Notes: generated by a model from the letters alone, not told the origin. A stretch of 54,911 nt of DNA from JAKAWW01 sp049965095 (GCA_049965095.1 JBMFWR010000004.1:1-54911), one strand, 5' to 3'; counted from the first letter of the stretch, positions 26,851 through 35,855 are shown. Made by a program: numbers and translations.

Positions 26851-27864
26851 TTACTGCACGCTCCCGAAGCTCACGCTTGGCATCACGCCGTTTGGTGGGT
26901 AGGCAGGCGAATAATAATTAAGTGAGGTGCTAGACCACATACCGATATAGCCTGGTCCTCCTTGATTTTCAAAGTCTAATTCTATTGGATAGTCTCCGCT
27001 ATTAGGTATTGTACCAGAATAAGTAGTGGCACCTTCCGGAATCCATTCATTTATTATATTGTTGGGATTTGAAGTTCCACAAAGCCAGTTTGTAAATCCG
27101 CAATTTGTGCTGCTGTATCCGATTCCTATGCCATCATCGGCTATGCCATAAATTGTTGTTCCTGAATTGTATTGAACGAAGCCTATTGCTTTCACTAACC
27201 AATAATTAGTATTTGATACAGGAGGATTAGGCGGCGCTTGCCCACCAGAATATCCATTTTGATAATTTATAATTACATAATTCTGATTCGCCCCATTAAC
27301 ATTTTGCGTTGTTCCGGGCGATGGTGATGTATATAAAGTGTTGGAAGCAGTAGCTGTTGTACTTCCAAAAGTAAATGATGAACTTGGTGTTAATGGTGCA
27401 GAGTATAGCTGAGACTGCGGTTGCATGCCACTTCCTCCCCAACCCCAAATTTGATATAGCAAACCGTTATTCATAACATATTTAATATTATCATATTGAC
27501 CATATGTTGAGCTTAGCTGTGGGGCTTCGCCAGCATATACACCATCATAATTGATTGATGTAGGCTCAAATACCATATCTATTGTTGTACCGGAGTTTGC
27601 ACCGATGCCATTCGGCAGCTTCACCCAGAAGACTGCTTGCGAAGAGGTGCTTGAGCAGCCTGATTCGCACCAGCTGTAAAGCTCTGTAGAACCTTGGAAG
27701 AACCTTATATTGCCAAGGTTTGAACTTTCATACTGCGCATATGAAGAAGGATTGAAGGTTATCCTCTGCTGGAAAGGTGTCGGCGTTGCTGTGCTTTGGC
27801 TGTTAGTCAATGTAATTGGGACATAGTATATAGTAGATGTAGAAGTTGTTGAAGTAGAAGTTGA
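26851..27864 (-). CDS. DUF2341/PA14-like domain, C-terminal part of a gapped surface protein
   Basis: Reading from the gap, the chain begins in a Thr/Ser linker, then has a DUF2341-like module (FQQRITFNPSSY ... VFWVKLPNGIGANSGTTIDM). A second beta-rich module (YGIADDGIGIGY ... YPIELDFENQGGPGYIGMWS) looks PA14/lectin-like. There is no start of its own. Across the 97 N gap the frame equals that of the pilin-like gene upstream if the gap length is right, so both are probably one adhesin. Confidence 0.55.
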   Translation of the reverse strand, partial: STSTSTTSTSTIYYVPITLTNSQSTATPTPFQQRITFNPSSYAQYESSNLGNIRFFQGSTELYSWCESGCSSTSSQAVFWVKLPNGIGANSGTTIDMVFEPTSINYDGVYAGEAPQLSSTYGQYDNIKYVMNNGLLYQIWGWGGSGMQPQSQLYSAPLTPSSSFTFGSTTATASNTLYTSPSPGTTQNVNGANQNYVIINYQNGYSGGQAPPNPPVSNTNYWLVKAIGFVQYNSGTTIYGIADDGIGIGYSSTNCGFTNWLCGTSNPNNIINEWIPEGATTYSGTIPNSGDYPIELDFENQGGPGYIGMWSSTSLNYYSPAYPPNGVMPSVSFGSVQ

Positions 27865-27866
27865 AG

Positions 27867-27963
27867 NNNNNNNNNNNNNNNNNNNNNNNNNNNNNNNNNN
27901 NNNNNNNNNNNNNNNNNNNNNNNNNNNNNNNNNNNNNNNNNNNNNNNNNNNNNNNNNNNNNNN
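27867..27963. other. Assembly gap (97 Ns)
   Basis: Undetermined bases inside the Thr/Ser-coding repeat of the pilin-like surface protein gene. The same repeat sequence (GTAGATGTAGAAGTTGTTG) lies on both sides, so the gap is probably a collapsed repeat. Confidence 1.
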
Positions 27964-28005
27964 GGTAGATGTAGAAGTTGTTGAAGTAGAAGTTGAAGTT
28001 GTCGT

Positions 28006-28881
28006 TTATGTACACTTATAGCCAGACCAACAAGCATACTTGTGCCAAATTCTCACACATCCACAACGATAATAATAGTGCCATGCTGGGCAGGATGATG
28101 GGCACGAATATCCTGCTATGCTTGACCCATAGCATGAATAGCAATTATAATAGGCCGTTGAAGTTGAAGTTGTTGATGTTGTTGTGAATGTTGTTGAGGT
28201 GCTTGTAGATGTTGTAGAGGTGGTTGTAACTGTCGTTGATGTCGTCGTTAAGGTTGTTGATGTTGTTGTGAATGTTGTTGAGGTGCTTGTAGATGTTGTA
28301 GAGGTGGTTGTAACTGTCGTTGATGTCGTTGTTAAGGTTGTTGATGTTGATGTGCCTGTACTTGATGCACCGACATTCTTTGCGACGATTGTTGCCATTT
28401 GTGCTGTCAGATTGCTTGTCGAGTATTGTGGTAGGGTATAGACAGCCCAAACCTGCCCCGAGAATACGCCTCCGAGCGGCGGGAATGAATAGGCTGGCGT
28501 GCTTGAAAACTGGTATGTGCCTCTCCGCCCATTTGCAAAACTGCCTACACTGTATTGCGGATAGCTGCTTGGGCAGCCCATGCTGTTTGGAGGCGCAAAG
28601 CCACTTGGCACAATGCAGAACGTTGCCTTGTTCCAGCTTGCTCCTGTGAACTGGCCAAGCGTAAGCGTAAGAGTCGTTCCAGAGAGCACTGGGTTGCTGC
28701 AAAGAAAACCAGAAGATGCAATGCAGGATGTGCCCATAAACGAAGCTCTGCTAAAAACGCCAAGGGAGAAGAGCGCTGCCAAAACTATTGACATGACAAG
28801 TATCGCCCATCCATATGTCATCAGGTATTCCATTGCGCTCTGGGCTTTCCAGTGCTTCAAACACTTAGATACCTTTCTCAT
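28006..28881 (-). CDS. Class III signal-peptide (pilin-like) surface protein with Thr linker and Cys/aromatic-rich domain
   Basis: 291 residues from ATG 28881. A basic tail, then QSAMEYLMTYGWAILVMSIV, a typical archaeal prepilin/archaellin-type signal and assembly helix. A beta-rich head (~40-185) is followed by two 28-residue Thr/Ser repeats. A ~50-residue domain with eight Cys and many Tyr/Trp (YNCYSCYGSS ... YYYRCGCVRIWHKYACW) comes last. TAA at 28006-28008 ends it, but the same frame then resumes Thr/Ser linker coding up to the gap. It would be exported and assembled or anchored by the hydrophobic helix. Confidence 0.75.
   Translation of the reverse strand: MRKVSKCLKHWKAQSAMEYLMTYGWAILVMSIVLAALFSLGVFSRASFMGTSCIASSGFLCSNPVLSGTTLTLTLGQFTGASWNKATFCIVPSGFAPPNSMGCPSSYPQYSVGSFANGRRGTYQFSSTPAYSFPPLGGVFSGQVWAVYTLPQYSTSNLTAQMATIVAKNVGASSTGTSTSTTLTTTSTTVTTTSTTSTSTSTTFTTTSTTLTTTSTTVTTTSTTSTSTSTTFTTTSTTSTSTAYYNCYSCYGSSIAGYSCPSSCPAWHYYYRCGCVRIWHKYACWSGYKCT
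28170..28337. repeat. 84-bp tandem duplication in the Thr/Ser linker
   Basis: Two near-identical 84-bp units (28170-28253 and 28254-28337) encode 28 residues each, with LTTTSTTVTTTSTT inside the unit. The copies differ at only a base or two (GTCGTCGTT versus GTCGTTGTT). Unit number is likely to vary between strains. Confidence 0.85.
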
Positions 28882-28940
28882 GCTATCACTAATAATAAAT
28901 AAAAAAGCAATAAATAGTTTCGTGTTCCTGCATTTGTGGT

Positions 28941-30377
28941 TCAAAGGAATGTCACAAGAGGTATAAAGTTTATCACAAATGCGATGAGTGTTATCGCGGA
29001 GAGTACCTTGAGCACCTTTTTGCTCTTTATGTTGGCATTGAAGATCTGCCAACCATCAAATCCAGGTATCGGAAGCAAGTTCACCACTGCTACAAGGAAG
29101 TTGAGCAGCATCGAAAGCGCGAAGAGCATATAAAGAAAGTAGATAGTTTTTGCAATTGGTGTGCTTGTAGTAGGCTTAAGTGCAAGGCTCACACCTATAA
29201 GGCCCCTTGAGCTGTTTGTTGGGCCTGCAATAGCATTAAAGCTGTATGTGCCTTTGTTTGTCACAAGGCTCACAATGCTTCCTGGCTTGTCCTCTGATGC
29301 AGCGCTTTCCAGTGTAGATATGTTGTCTACAACATGGCCATCCCACTTGTAAATGATTGTACCAGGCACTATCACATTGCTCGCAGGATAGCCCGGCATG
29401 GTTGCCGTAACTACTACATTGTAGCTTATTACATGTTGCATTATCACAATGACAAGAACAAGCAATGCAAAGAACACAACAGTTGCAATGAAATTGGCGG
29501 ATATGCCTGCAGAAAATATGAGTGTCTGCTTTTCCGGGCTCAGCTTTTTAACCATCTTCTCCTCAGGTTCAACAAATGCACCTACAGGGATGACTCCGAA
29601 AAGCAGCAATCCTATGGATTTGAGCTTTACCTTGAAAGTCCTGGCAAGTATCCCGTGGCTGAACTCATGGATTATGAGCAGGAAGGCAAGCGAAAGAAGT
29701 CCAGCTATCAATGGCAAGTCTATTCCTGGAATTATGGGCAAGGCGGATATGAGATTCTGGAGCCCTGCGGTGGTTGCTGCCCCCTGGCTTGCACTCTCTA
29801 TTATGAGTATTACCTTGTCTAGTATCAATCCTGCGCTGTAAATTATAACTCCAATCACGTAGCCAGAAAATCCAGCAAGCGCTATTATTGCAAGTAAAAT
29901 GTAAGAAACTAGATAATTGGGCTGCTGCACGCTCCTTGCTGCTATCTCATTTTGCAGCTGGGCTACGCTTATGAAATTCAAACCGAGCGAGGTATATGGT
30001 ATTACATATACAAACAGCAGCACCGCAGATATTACTCCTAATATATATGCCCTTTTATCCACTTTGCCCTTTGTGAGGAAGTATGTAAAAACTCCGAGGC
30101 CCATTGAAATGCCCCATGTTGCCATGCAACTCCAGAATTTTGGGTGGCTTTTAGATATGGAATCTATTGTGTGTATACCTTTTTTACCCCCTATCATATA
30201 GAATCCGTAGCCGCCATGCAGTTTCATCTCGTTTCTTACAATTATTCCAACGATTACCATTGCCGCTATTGCGATGAAAGCCTGCATTGCAGTGCCGAGC
30301 CAGCTTGAATATGCGGCAAATACCAGAAGCGCAAATCCTACTATAATAGCGATCTCAGATATGAATTTTTTGTCCAT
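28941..30377 (-). CDS. Site-2-type intramembrane metalloprotease (M50) with PDZ-like insert
   Basis: 478 residues and at least ten hydrophobic segments. HEFSHG is the zinc-binding HExxH, and LLPIPGFDGWQ is the conserved second motif (NxxPxxxxDG). A periplasmic-side PDZ-like stretch between them includes PASNVIVPGTIIYKWDG. Such proteases cut membrane-bound substrates such as regulators. ATG 30377 (MDKKFISEIAI) is chosen over an upstream start. It lies 59 nt upstream of the pilin-like gene on the same strand. Confidence 0.85.
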   Translation of the reverse strand: MDKKFISEIAIIVGFALLVFAAYSSWLGTAMQAFIAIAAMVIVGIIVRNEMKLHGGYGFYMIGGKKGIHTIDSISKSHPKFWSCMATWGISMGLGVFTYFLTKGKVDKRAYILGVISAVLLFVYVIPYTSLGLNFISVAQLQNEIAARSVQQPNYLVSYILLAIIALAGFSGYVIGVIIYSAGLILDKVILIIESASQGAATTAGLQNLISALPIIPGIDLPLIAGLLSLAFLLIIHEFSHGILARTFKVKLKSIGLLLFGVIPVGAFVEPEEKMVKKLSPEKQTLIFSAGISANFIATVVFFALLVLVIVIMQHVISYNVVVTATMPGYPASNVIVPGTIIYKWDGHVVDNISTLESAASEDKPGSIVSLVTNKGTYSFNAIAGPTNSSRGLIGVSLALKPTTSTPIAKTIYFLYMLFALSMLLNFLVAVVNLLPIPGFDGWQIFNANIKSKKVLKVLSAITLIAFVINFIPLVTFL

Positions 30378-30493
30378 TCCAATCAGTCTAACAATATTTG
30401 TAGGAAAATCATAAAAACAGTTCGCACAAAATCGTGCATTGCCTTGTTGGTATATCAAATATATTTATATTTCTTAGCAGAGAAAGGATTACC

Positions 30494-31150
30494 ATGGGAT
30501 TGACAGCAAGGGTGTTTGTGGCAGCTGTTGTAATAGCTTTGCTAGTTGGTATAATATTCCTATTCAAATCAGCTCCGCAACCGCAGCAGACTGAGCAGGA
30601 AGCGATAAGCATAGTAATGAAGGAAGTAAACAACACATTTCCAGGCGCTAAAGTAGGTATTGTAAACGTTTCAAACACGACAATAGGCTCAGGCCCAAGC
30701 GCAAAGGTATCATGGACAATCGTTTTAAGCATAGTGAGGAATGCGACAAGGCCGTGCCCCATCCTGTCAATAGAGAGCTACAGCTATCCAGAAACCGTAT
30801 TACTGCCCACTGCAATAAACAACTACACACAATATTCGAACGGCTACTGCACAATCAACAACGAGTCAAACCTTCCTGGTTATGTGATTGCTTCACCATA
30901 TATTGCGCAGGCACGCTCTTTTGATCTTAACCTGGCATCGCTGAAGTCATTCATTAGCAAAGTGGGGTACGCAAATACAATAGTAAGTGCGTCGTATATG
31001 CAAAAAATTAACGTGCCCATTTCAGGATCACAAAAGAACTTTACCAATGCATGGCTGATAAGATATTCTTCGCCACTATCAAGCAATTCCCTCTACATAA
31101 TAATGAACGATACAGGTGCACTTCTTTACAACTACAGCTCTAATTCATGA
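30494..31150 (+). CDS. Membrane-anchored extracytoplasmic protein
   Basis: 218 residues. A single N-terminal hydrophobic helix (ARVFVAAVVIALLVGIIFLF) is followed by a soluble Asn/Ser/Thr-rich domain with several potential N-glycosylation sequons and two Cys (RPCPILSIE, GYCTINNES). The TVVRN/PepSY-like pattern is too weak to name. ATG 30494 directly precedes the anchor. Function unknown. Confidence 0.65.
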   Translation: MGLTARVFVAAVVIALLVGIIFLFKSAPQPQQTEQEAISIVMKEVNNTFPGAKVGIVNVSNTTIGSGPSAKVSWTIVLSIVRNATRPCPILSIESYSYPETVLLPTAINNYTQYSNGYCTINNESNLPGYVIASPYIAQARSFDLNLASLKSFISKVGYANTIVSASYMQKINVPISGSQKNFTNAWLIRYSSPLSSNSLYIIMNDTGALLYNYSSNS

Positions 31151-31253
31151 TGCGTTAAAATTTCATAGATACAAGTGTATTAAAAATTTTATTTTGATAT
31201 AAATATTTTATCCAAGTAAAAGGAATTCACTAATTACAGAAAAAAGCAAAAGG

Positions 31254-31262
31254 CTTTTAAAG
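31254..31262 (+). promoter_or_regulatory. TATA box of ftsZ1
   Basis: CTTTTAAAG lies 33-41 nt upstream of the ftsZ1 ATG (31295), predicting a short leader. Confidence 0.4.
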
Positions 31263-31294
31263 ATTCTTAGCTAATTTTTACACAGGCGATCGTT

Positions 31295-32347
31295 ATGGCA
31301 GATGGTATAAATGAGATTTTGGGAGAGCCAAAGGAATCGAATGAGCTGTTCAGCTCGTCGCAGATAAAGATTGTGACTGCTGGTTTTGGAGGTGCGGGAT
31401 GCAACATAGTAAACAGGCTGATGAAGGCAGGTGTAAAGGGTACTGATTTTGTAGCCGTAAACACTGATGCTCAACACTTTAAAATCATAGACGAAAGGAT
31501 AAAGAAGGTACTGATTGGAAAGTCTCTTACTCACGGCCTTGGTGCCGGAGGAGAGCCAGCTGTAGGAGAAAAGGCAGCCGAAGTTGACAGACAGGCGCTT
31601 GAGGATGTTTTCAGTGGCGCACAACTTGTATTCCTATGTGCAGGAATGGGAGGCGGCACAGGCACGGGCTCAATACCCGTAGCGGCCCAGATTGCAAAGG
31701 AGCAGGGCGCAATTGTAATATCAGTAGTTACATATCCTTTCGACCTTGAAAGAGTAAGAAAAGTAAAAGCCGAAGAAGGAATAAAGAAGCTCAGGAAGTC
31801 AAGCGACAGCGTGATAATATTGGACAACAACAGGCTGGTAAAGCTTGTTCCAAACCTTCCAATGAACCAGGCTTTTGGCTTGGCGGATGAAGTGCTTGCA
31901 AAGGCAATAGGCGGCCTTGTATGGACAATAACGCAGCCGAGCATGATAAACATAGACTTTGCTGATGTGCGCTCAATAATGGGCAATGGCGGCGTGGGAT
32001 TCATAGCTGTAGGAAGCGGCAAGGGAACCGAAAAGGTCAATGCAGCTGCTGAAGCGGTGCTTAAGAACAGGCTTCTCGATGTTGACTTCGAGGGTGCATC
32101 AGGAGCACTGATCCACATATCAGGAGGCCCAGAGCTTACAATAGGCGACGCGATCAAGGCAGGCACAATAATAACCGACCGCATGGATCCAAAAGCCAAC
32201 ATAAAGTGGGGCGCCCGCGTAATACCTGGATATGATGACCAGGTAGAGATAGTTGCGATAGTTACTGGAGTAAAAGGCTCAAGTATAGTCGGCAAGGTGG
32301 AAGAGAAGAGTACGCAACCTTACTCTGACCTTGAAGTGGTGGGCTAA
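31295..32347 (+). CDS. ftsZ1: Cell-division GTPase FtsZ (first copy)
   Basis: 350 residues. The tubulin-type GTP-binding motif is GMGGGTGTGSIPVA, preceded by GFGGAGCNIVNRL and VAVNTDAQ; T7-loop residues lie in NIDFADVRSIM. It polymerises into the division ring. A short N-terminal extension and a short C-terminal tail (STQPYSDLEVVG) are present. A second ftsZ follows 30 nt downstream, so the two are probably cotranscribed. Confidence 0.96.
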   Translation: MADGINEILGEPKESNELFSSSQIKIVTAGFGGAGCNIVNRLMKAGVKGTDFVAVNTDAQHFKIIDERIKKVLIGKSLTHGLGAGGEPAVGEKAAEVDRQALEDVFSGAQLVFLCAGMGGGTGTGSIPVAAQIAKEQGAIVISVVTYPFDLERVRKVKAEEGIKKLRKSSDSVIILDNNRLVKLVPNLPMNQAFGLADEVLAKAIGGLVWTITQPSMINIDFADVRSIMGNGGVGFIAVGSGKGTEKVNAAAEAVLKNRLLDVDFEGASGALIHISGGPELTIGDAIKAGTIITDRMDPKANIKWGARVIPGYDDQVEIVAIVTGVKGSSIVGKVEEKSTQPYSDLEVVG

Positions 32348-32377
32348 AGCCCGCCCTTTATATTTGGGTGATAAGAC

Positions 32378-33394
32378 ATGGAAGACTATGAAAGCGACGA
32401 ATTCATGCCAAAGCTCGCAGTTGTGGGTATTGGTGGTCAGGGAAGCAATTTGGTAAACAGGTTGCATACGACAGGCATAAAGAGTGCCGTAACCATCGCG
32501 CTAAACACTGATGCAAATCATCTCAACATGATAAGGGCAAATAAGAAAATACTCATAGGAAAAGAGCTGACCAGGGGTCTTGGTGCAGGTGGTTTTCCTG
32601 AAGTTGGTGCAAAAGCCGCAGATGCAAGCAGGGAAGAAATTTCAAAGGCTATTGAAGGCTACAACATGGTATTCATTGCGGCAGGAATGGGAGGCGGCAC
32701 AGGAGGTGGTGCCGCGCCAATAGTTGCACAACTTGCAAAAGAAATGGGGGCATTGGTTGTTGCATTTGTCACATATCCGTTTTCGCTTGAAAGAAGCAGG
32801 AAAACAAAAGCCGATTGGAGCCTCGAGCAGCTTAGCAAGAATGCCGATTCCACAATAGTAATAGAAAACGATCGCCTACTTAGTTACGCGCCGAATCTGC
32901 AGATGGATAAGGCATTTGAGCTCGTGGACAACATTGCAAGCAATGCAGTGAGGGGCATAGCAGACACGATAACTCTGCCAAGCTTGATAAACCTTGATTT
33001 TGCCGATTTGAGGAGCATAATGAAGGACACCGGCACAGCGGTAATAAATCTTGGCTATGGAAGCGGCAACGACAAGGTAACCAAGGCTATAAACTCCACA
33101 AGGCAGCACCCACTCATGGATGTAGACATGACTGGCGCAAAGAGCGCACTGGTGCACGTCACAGGAGGCGAATCCCTTACTATAGAAGAGGCAACAAGAA
33201 TCGGCGAAGGCGTAACCGAAGACCTTGACGCAAAGGCTAACGTCATATTCGGCGCAAGGCTGATGCCAGAGCTCTCCGATCAGATACGCGTAATGTCAAT
33301 AATAACTGGCGTAAAGCCAAAATTCGGCACGGCTCCCCGCCTTGACTCTTCCAACGTGGACACGAGCTTCATAAGAAGCATAGAAAGTATATAA
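32378..33394 (+). CDS. ftsZ2: Cell-division GTPase FtsZ (second copy)
   Basis: 338 residues. GMGGGTGGGAAPIVA is the G-box, with GIGGQGSNLVNRL and ALNTDANH before it and NLDFADLRSIM for the T7 loop. It is clearly paralogous to the first copy, not a duplicate error: many substitutions and different termini. In archaea FtsZ1 and FtsZ2 have distinct jobs in assembly and constriction. Which copy is orthologous to which class needs a tree; numbering here is only by order. Confidence 0.95.
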   Translation: MEDYESDEFMPKLAVVGIGGQGSNLVNRLHTTGIKSAVTIALNTDANHLNMIRANKKILIGKELTRGLGAGGFPEVGAKAADASREEISKAIEGYNMVFIAAGMGGGTGGGAAPIVAQLAKEMGALVVAFVTYPFSLERSRKTKADWSLEQLSKNADSTIVIENDRLLSYAPNLQMDKAFELVDNIASNAVRGIADTITLPSLINLDFADLRSIMKDTGTAVINLGYGSGNDKVTKAINSTRQHPLMDVDMTGAKSALVHVTGGESLTIEEATRIGEGVTEDLDAKANVIFGARLMPELSDQIRVMSIITGVKPKFGTAPRLDSSNVDTSFIRSIESI

Positions 33395-33425
33395 ACCCTT
33401 TTTGGGTTTCTTTTTATTTTTGTTT
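33393..33425 (+). terminator. Hairpin plus T-run after ftsZ2
   Basis: AAACCC (33393-33398) and GGGTTT (33404-33409) form a 6-bp stem with a TTTTT loop, followed by CTTTTTATTTTTG. It looks like an intrinsic-style terminator; archaeal termination mainly needs the T-run. Confidence 0.6.
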
Positions 33426-33441
33426 TTGGTGTTAGAGTAAT

Positions 33442-33450
33442 CTATATATA
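33442..33450 (+). promoter_or_regulatory. TATA box of the aIF5A gene
   Basis: CTATATATA lies 46-54 nt before ATG 33496, downstream of the ftsZ2 terminator. It separates the translation genes from the ftsZ pair. Confidence 0.5.
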
Positions 33451-33495
33451 CCTTCACCTCTAAATATTTCTGTCAACACGTTTCTAGTGGTATTT

Positions 33496-33900
33496 ATGGT
33501 TGAGGAAGAGAAGACCTTCATATCAATGAAGGAAGTCAAAGTTGGAAGATTCATATTGATAGATGACGTGCCATGCAGGGTTGTGGACATAGAGACAAGC
33601 TCTCCAGGTAAGCACGGATCTGCAAAGATGAGGGTAACAGCTATAGGTATATTCGATGGTCAGAAAAAGACTCTATTGAAGCCGAGCGATGCCGATGTGG
33701 AAGCTCCGGTAATCAAAAAAGTCAAGGCACAGGTTGTTTCCGTAAAAGGCGAATCTGCGCAGCTTATGGATTCTGATACTTATGAGGTTTACGAATTGCC
33801 AATACCAGAGGATCTTTCCGGCAAGCTCAATGCGGGGTCAGAGGTTGAGGTTATAGAGGCAATGGGCAGGCGCATGCTTTCAAGACTTTTGAACGAATAA
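33496..33900 (+). CDS. eif5a: Translation factor aIF5A
   Basis: 134 residues. The hypusine loop SSPGKHGSAK contains the Lys that is modified; VGRFILIDDVPCRVVDIE and an OB-fold C-domain follow. It relieves ribosome stalling. ATG 33496 is used; the GTG at 33487 is part of the AGTGGTATTT ribosome-binding motif. It heads a string of translation genes (eS24, eS27A). Confidence 0.95.
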   Translation: MVEEEKTFISMKEVKVGRFILIDDVPCRVVDIETSSPGKHGSAKMRVTAIGIFDGQKKTLLKPSDADVEAPVIKKVKAQVVSVKGESAQLMDSDTYEVYELPIPEDLSGKLNAGSEVEVIEAMGRRMLSRLLNE

Positions 33901-33910
33901 AGTGTTTTGG

Positions 33911-34225
33911 ATGGAGATCGATATAAAAGTTGACAGGAACGATGCTGATTTCGAAAGAAGAGAAGTAAAATTCTCGATAAGCTATAGCGGTGCTACGCCA
34001 AGCAAGAGCGAGGTGCTTGCAGAAATATGCAAGAGGCTTAACATAAGTCCAGAATTTGCAGTAATAACATTTGAGAACCAGGCTTTTGGCTTGGCAAAAA
34101 GCGACGTTGTACTTCACGCCTATCAGTCAAAGGAGTCAATGGAAAAATACGAGTCCAAGGTAGTGCTGGAAAGGGAAAAGAGAAAAGCAGAAAAGGCCAA
34201 GAAAGCCCAAGAAGACTCGAATTGA
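33911..34225 (+). CDS. rps24e: Ribosomal protein eS24
   Basis: 104 residues with the eS24 pattern (FERREVKFSISYSGATPSKS ... LAKSDVVLHAYQSKESMEKY) and a Lys/Glu/Ala-rich tail. ATG 33911 is chosen over GTG 33902, which forms the AGTGTTTTGG leader motif. eS24 and eS27A adjoin here as in many archaea. Confidence 0.93.
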   Translation: MEIDIKVDRNDADFERREVKFSISYSGATPSKSEVLAEICKRLNISPEFAVITFENQAFGLAKSDVVLHAYQSKESMEKYESKVVLEREKRKAEKAKKAQEDSN

Positions 34226-34234
34226 GTGATTTAA

Positions 34235-34378
34235 ATGGCTTCAGAAAAGAAACAAAAAGCTACTAAAGCTTACAAGCAACCGAAGATGTGTCCAAAGTGC
34301 AATTCTAGGATGGCCGAGCATGCCGACAGATATACATGTGGCAAGTGTGGTTACACCGAGTTCAAGAACAAGAAGTGA
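34235..34378 (+). CDS. rps27ae: Ribosomal protein eS27A (S27ae), zinc ribbon
   Basis: 47 residues. A basic N-terminus is followed by a four-Cys zinc ribbon (MCPKCNSRM and YTCGKCGYTEF), the typical archaeal eS27A without the ubiquitin fusion. AGTGATTTAA lies directly before ATG 34235. Short, but length, composition and position after eS24 make it secure. Confidence 0.95.
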   Translation: MASEKKQKATKAYKQPKMCPKCNSRMAEHADRYTCGKCGYTEFKNKK

Positions 34379-34386
34379 AGGGACAA

Positions 34387-35139
34387 ATGAGCACAAAGCG
34401 CAAGGCTACAAAGGCCGGGCCAAGAAGGGCTTCTATCTCAAAAAGCGCAAGAAGCAAAAAGTATGTTGCCTACGCTTCTTACATAATAACGCTAATCCTT
34501 GTATTTCTGTTCATTTTTTCACAAGTAAATTTTGCGGATATGGGTTGTACGGCATACAATATAAACAGCTTTAGCTCTATGCCCCTGCACTGCAGGCTTT
34601 CTGCAGCCAATAACACCATATATCTATCACTGCTTTTCCCGTCTATTGTTTTTTCCTACTTGCTTTTCAAAGGCAAGCAAATATCCTCAATAATAAGCGA
34701 GCTTGGTCTTTCGAGAAAGGCTTTTACGGCAAGAAACATATTGATAGGAATTTCGCTGTTTTTTGCGATCATATTGTTGAGTATAGCAATGGGCCTGTTT
34801 TCAGAAGTGACTTCGATACCATTGCCTACAAACGTAACCGCTTTGCTTGGCGGTATGCCTCTCTATCTGCTTGTATTCTCATTTTTGATAGCTCCAATAG
34901 ATGAGGAAATACTTTTTAGGGGGTTTCTGGTGCCGCGCATAGGCATAATAGCGAGCGCACTCCTTTTTGCGCTACTGCACTTTTCATATTCGTCCATATC
35001 TGAAGTGGTGGCCGCGCTTGTCTTCGGCCTTCTTGCGGGATACGTATTCAAGCGTACAAAATCCCTCTATGCTTCGATAACCGGCCATATCCTTGTAAAC
35101 ATGCTGACAATCATTGCAATGCTCCTTGCAGGTATATGA
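34387..35139 (+). CDS. CPBP-family (CAAX protease/Rce1-like) intramembrane protease
   Basis: 250 residues, about seven hydrophobic segments. The catalytic motifs are IDEEILFRGFL (EExxxR), LLFALLHFSYSS (FxxxH) and GHILVNMLTI (HxxxN). Members process membrane proteins or act in peptide maturation and immunity; the substrate is unknown here. A basic 25-residue cytoplasmic N-terminus precedes the first helix. ATG 34387 follows eS27A by 8 nt. Confidence 0.85.
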   Translation: MSTKRKATKAGPRRASISKSARSKKYVAYASYIITLILVFLFIFSQVNFADMGCTAYNINSFSSMPLHCRLSAANNTIYLSLLFPSIVFSYLLFKGKQISSIISELGLSRKAFTARNILIGISLFFAIILLSIAMGLFSEVTSIPLPTNVTALLGGMPLYLLVFSFLIAPIDEEILFRGFLVPRIGIIASALLFALLHFSYSSISEVVAALVFGLLAGYVFKRTKSLYASITGHILVNMLTIIAMLLAGI

Positions 35140-35151
35140 GCAGGTAATTCC

Positions 35152-35835
35152 ATGAAGATAAGCGTATGCGTTGTTCAACCTCTTTACCAGATAAACCTTG
35201 GCTATATAGCTAGGACAATGAAGAATTTTGGCGTCAAAAACCTGTACCTGGTAAAACCGCGCTGCAATCATCTTGGCAAGAAGGCAATAATGTATTCCAA
35301 GCACGCGCGCTCGGTGCTAGAAAATGCAAAAATAGTGGGTAGCATTGATGAAGCGCGGTCATCAAGCAAAAGCAGCATTGTTGTCGGTACAACAGGTATA
35401 TGGCAAAAATCTTCCCAGGCTTTTTACAATGTGCAGAATCCAGTAAATTTTGCAAAGCACAACAAATCAAAAAGCGTATTAATAGTGCTAGGAAGGGACG
35501 ATACGGGGCTCACAAGCAGCGAAATGATGTCATGTGATGCTACCGTATTCATAGAAGCAGATAACGAGTATCCTGTATTAAACATATCACACGCGCTAGC
35601 GATTATTTTGTACGAGTTCACAAGGCAAAAAACGAGCAGTCAATATTCTTTCGAGAGCTTTGCCGCAAGCAGCCGCACCAAAGCATCAATAATAAAGCTT
35701 TTTTCAAAAATTGTCGACGAAAATGCTCAAATAAGGGACAAAAAAGCAGTAAAAATGGCATTTAGCCATGTCATAAGCAGATCTATGCCGACAGAAAAAG
35801 AGCTAAGGGCACTTATGATAGCGCTGCACAAATGA
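35152..35835 (+). CDS. SPOUT (TrmJ/TrmH-like) RNA 2'-O-methyltransferase
   Basis: 227 residues. VLIVLGRDDTGLTSSEM and YPVLNISHALAIILYEF are motifs 2 and 3 of the SPOUT knot. The N-terminal motif NLGYIARTMKNFGVKNLYLV fits TrmJ, which methylates tRNA position 32 in archaea. A helical C-terminal extension is present. Target assignment is by family only. Confidence 0.85.
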   Translation: MKISVCVVQPLYQINLGYIARTMKNFGVKNLYLVKPRCNHLGKKAIMYSKHARSVLENAKIVGSIDEARSSSKSSIVVGTTGIWQKSSQAFYNVQNPVNFAKHNKSKSVLIVLGRDDTGLTSSEMMSCDATVFIEADNEYPVLNISHALAIILYEFTRQKTSSQYSFESFAASSRTKASIIKLFSKIVDENAQIRDKKAVKMAFSHVISRSMPTEKELRALMIALHK

Positions 35836-35855
35836 GGTGCAGCACCATAAGGCTT

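Noticed and set aside
28184..28441. Plus-strand Val-rich frame (VVEVLVDVVEVVV)
   Set aside because: Complement of the Thr/Ser repeat codons of the pilin-like gene; not a real protein.
31531..32295. Long minus-strand open frame opposite ftsZ1
   Set aside because: Mirror frame of a strongly biased coding region; the Ser/Pro/Thr-rich translation has no domain.
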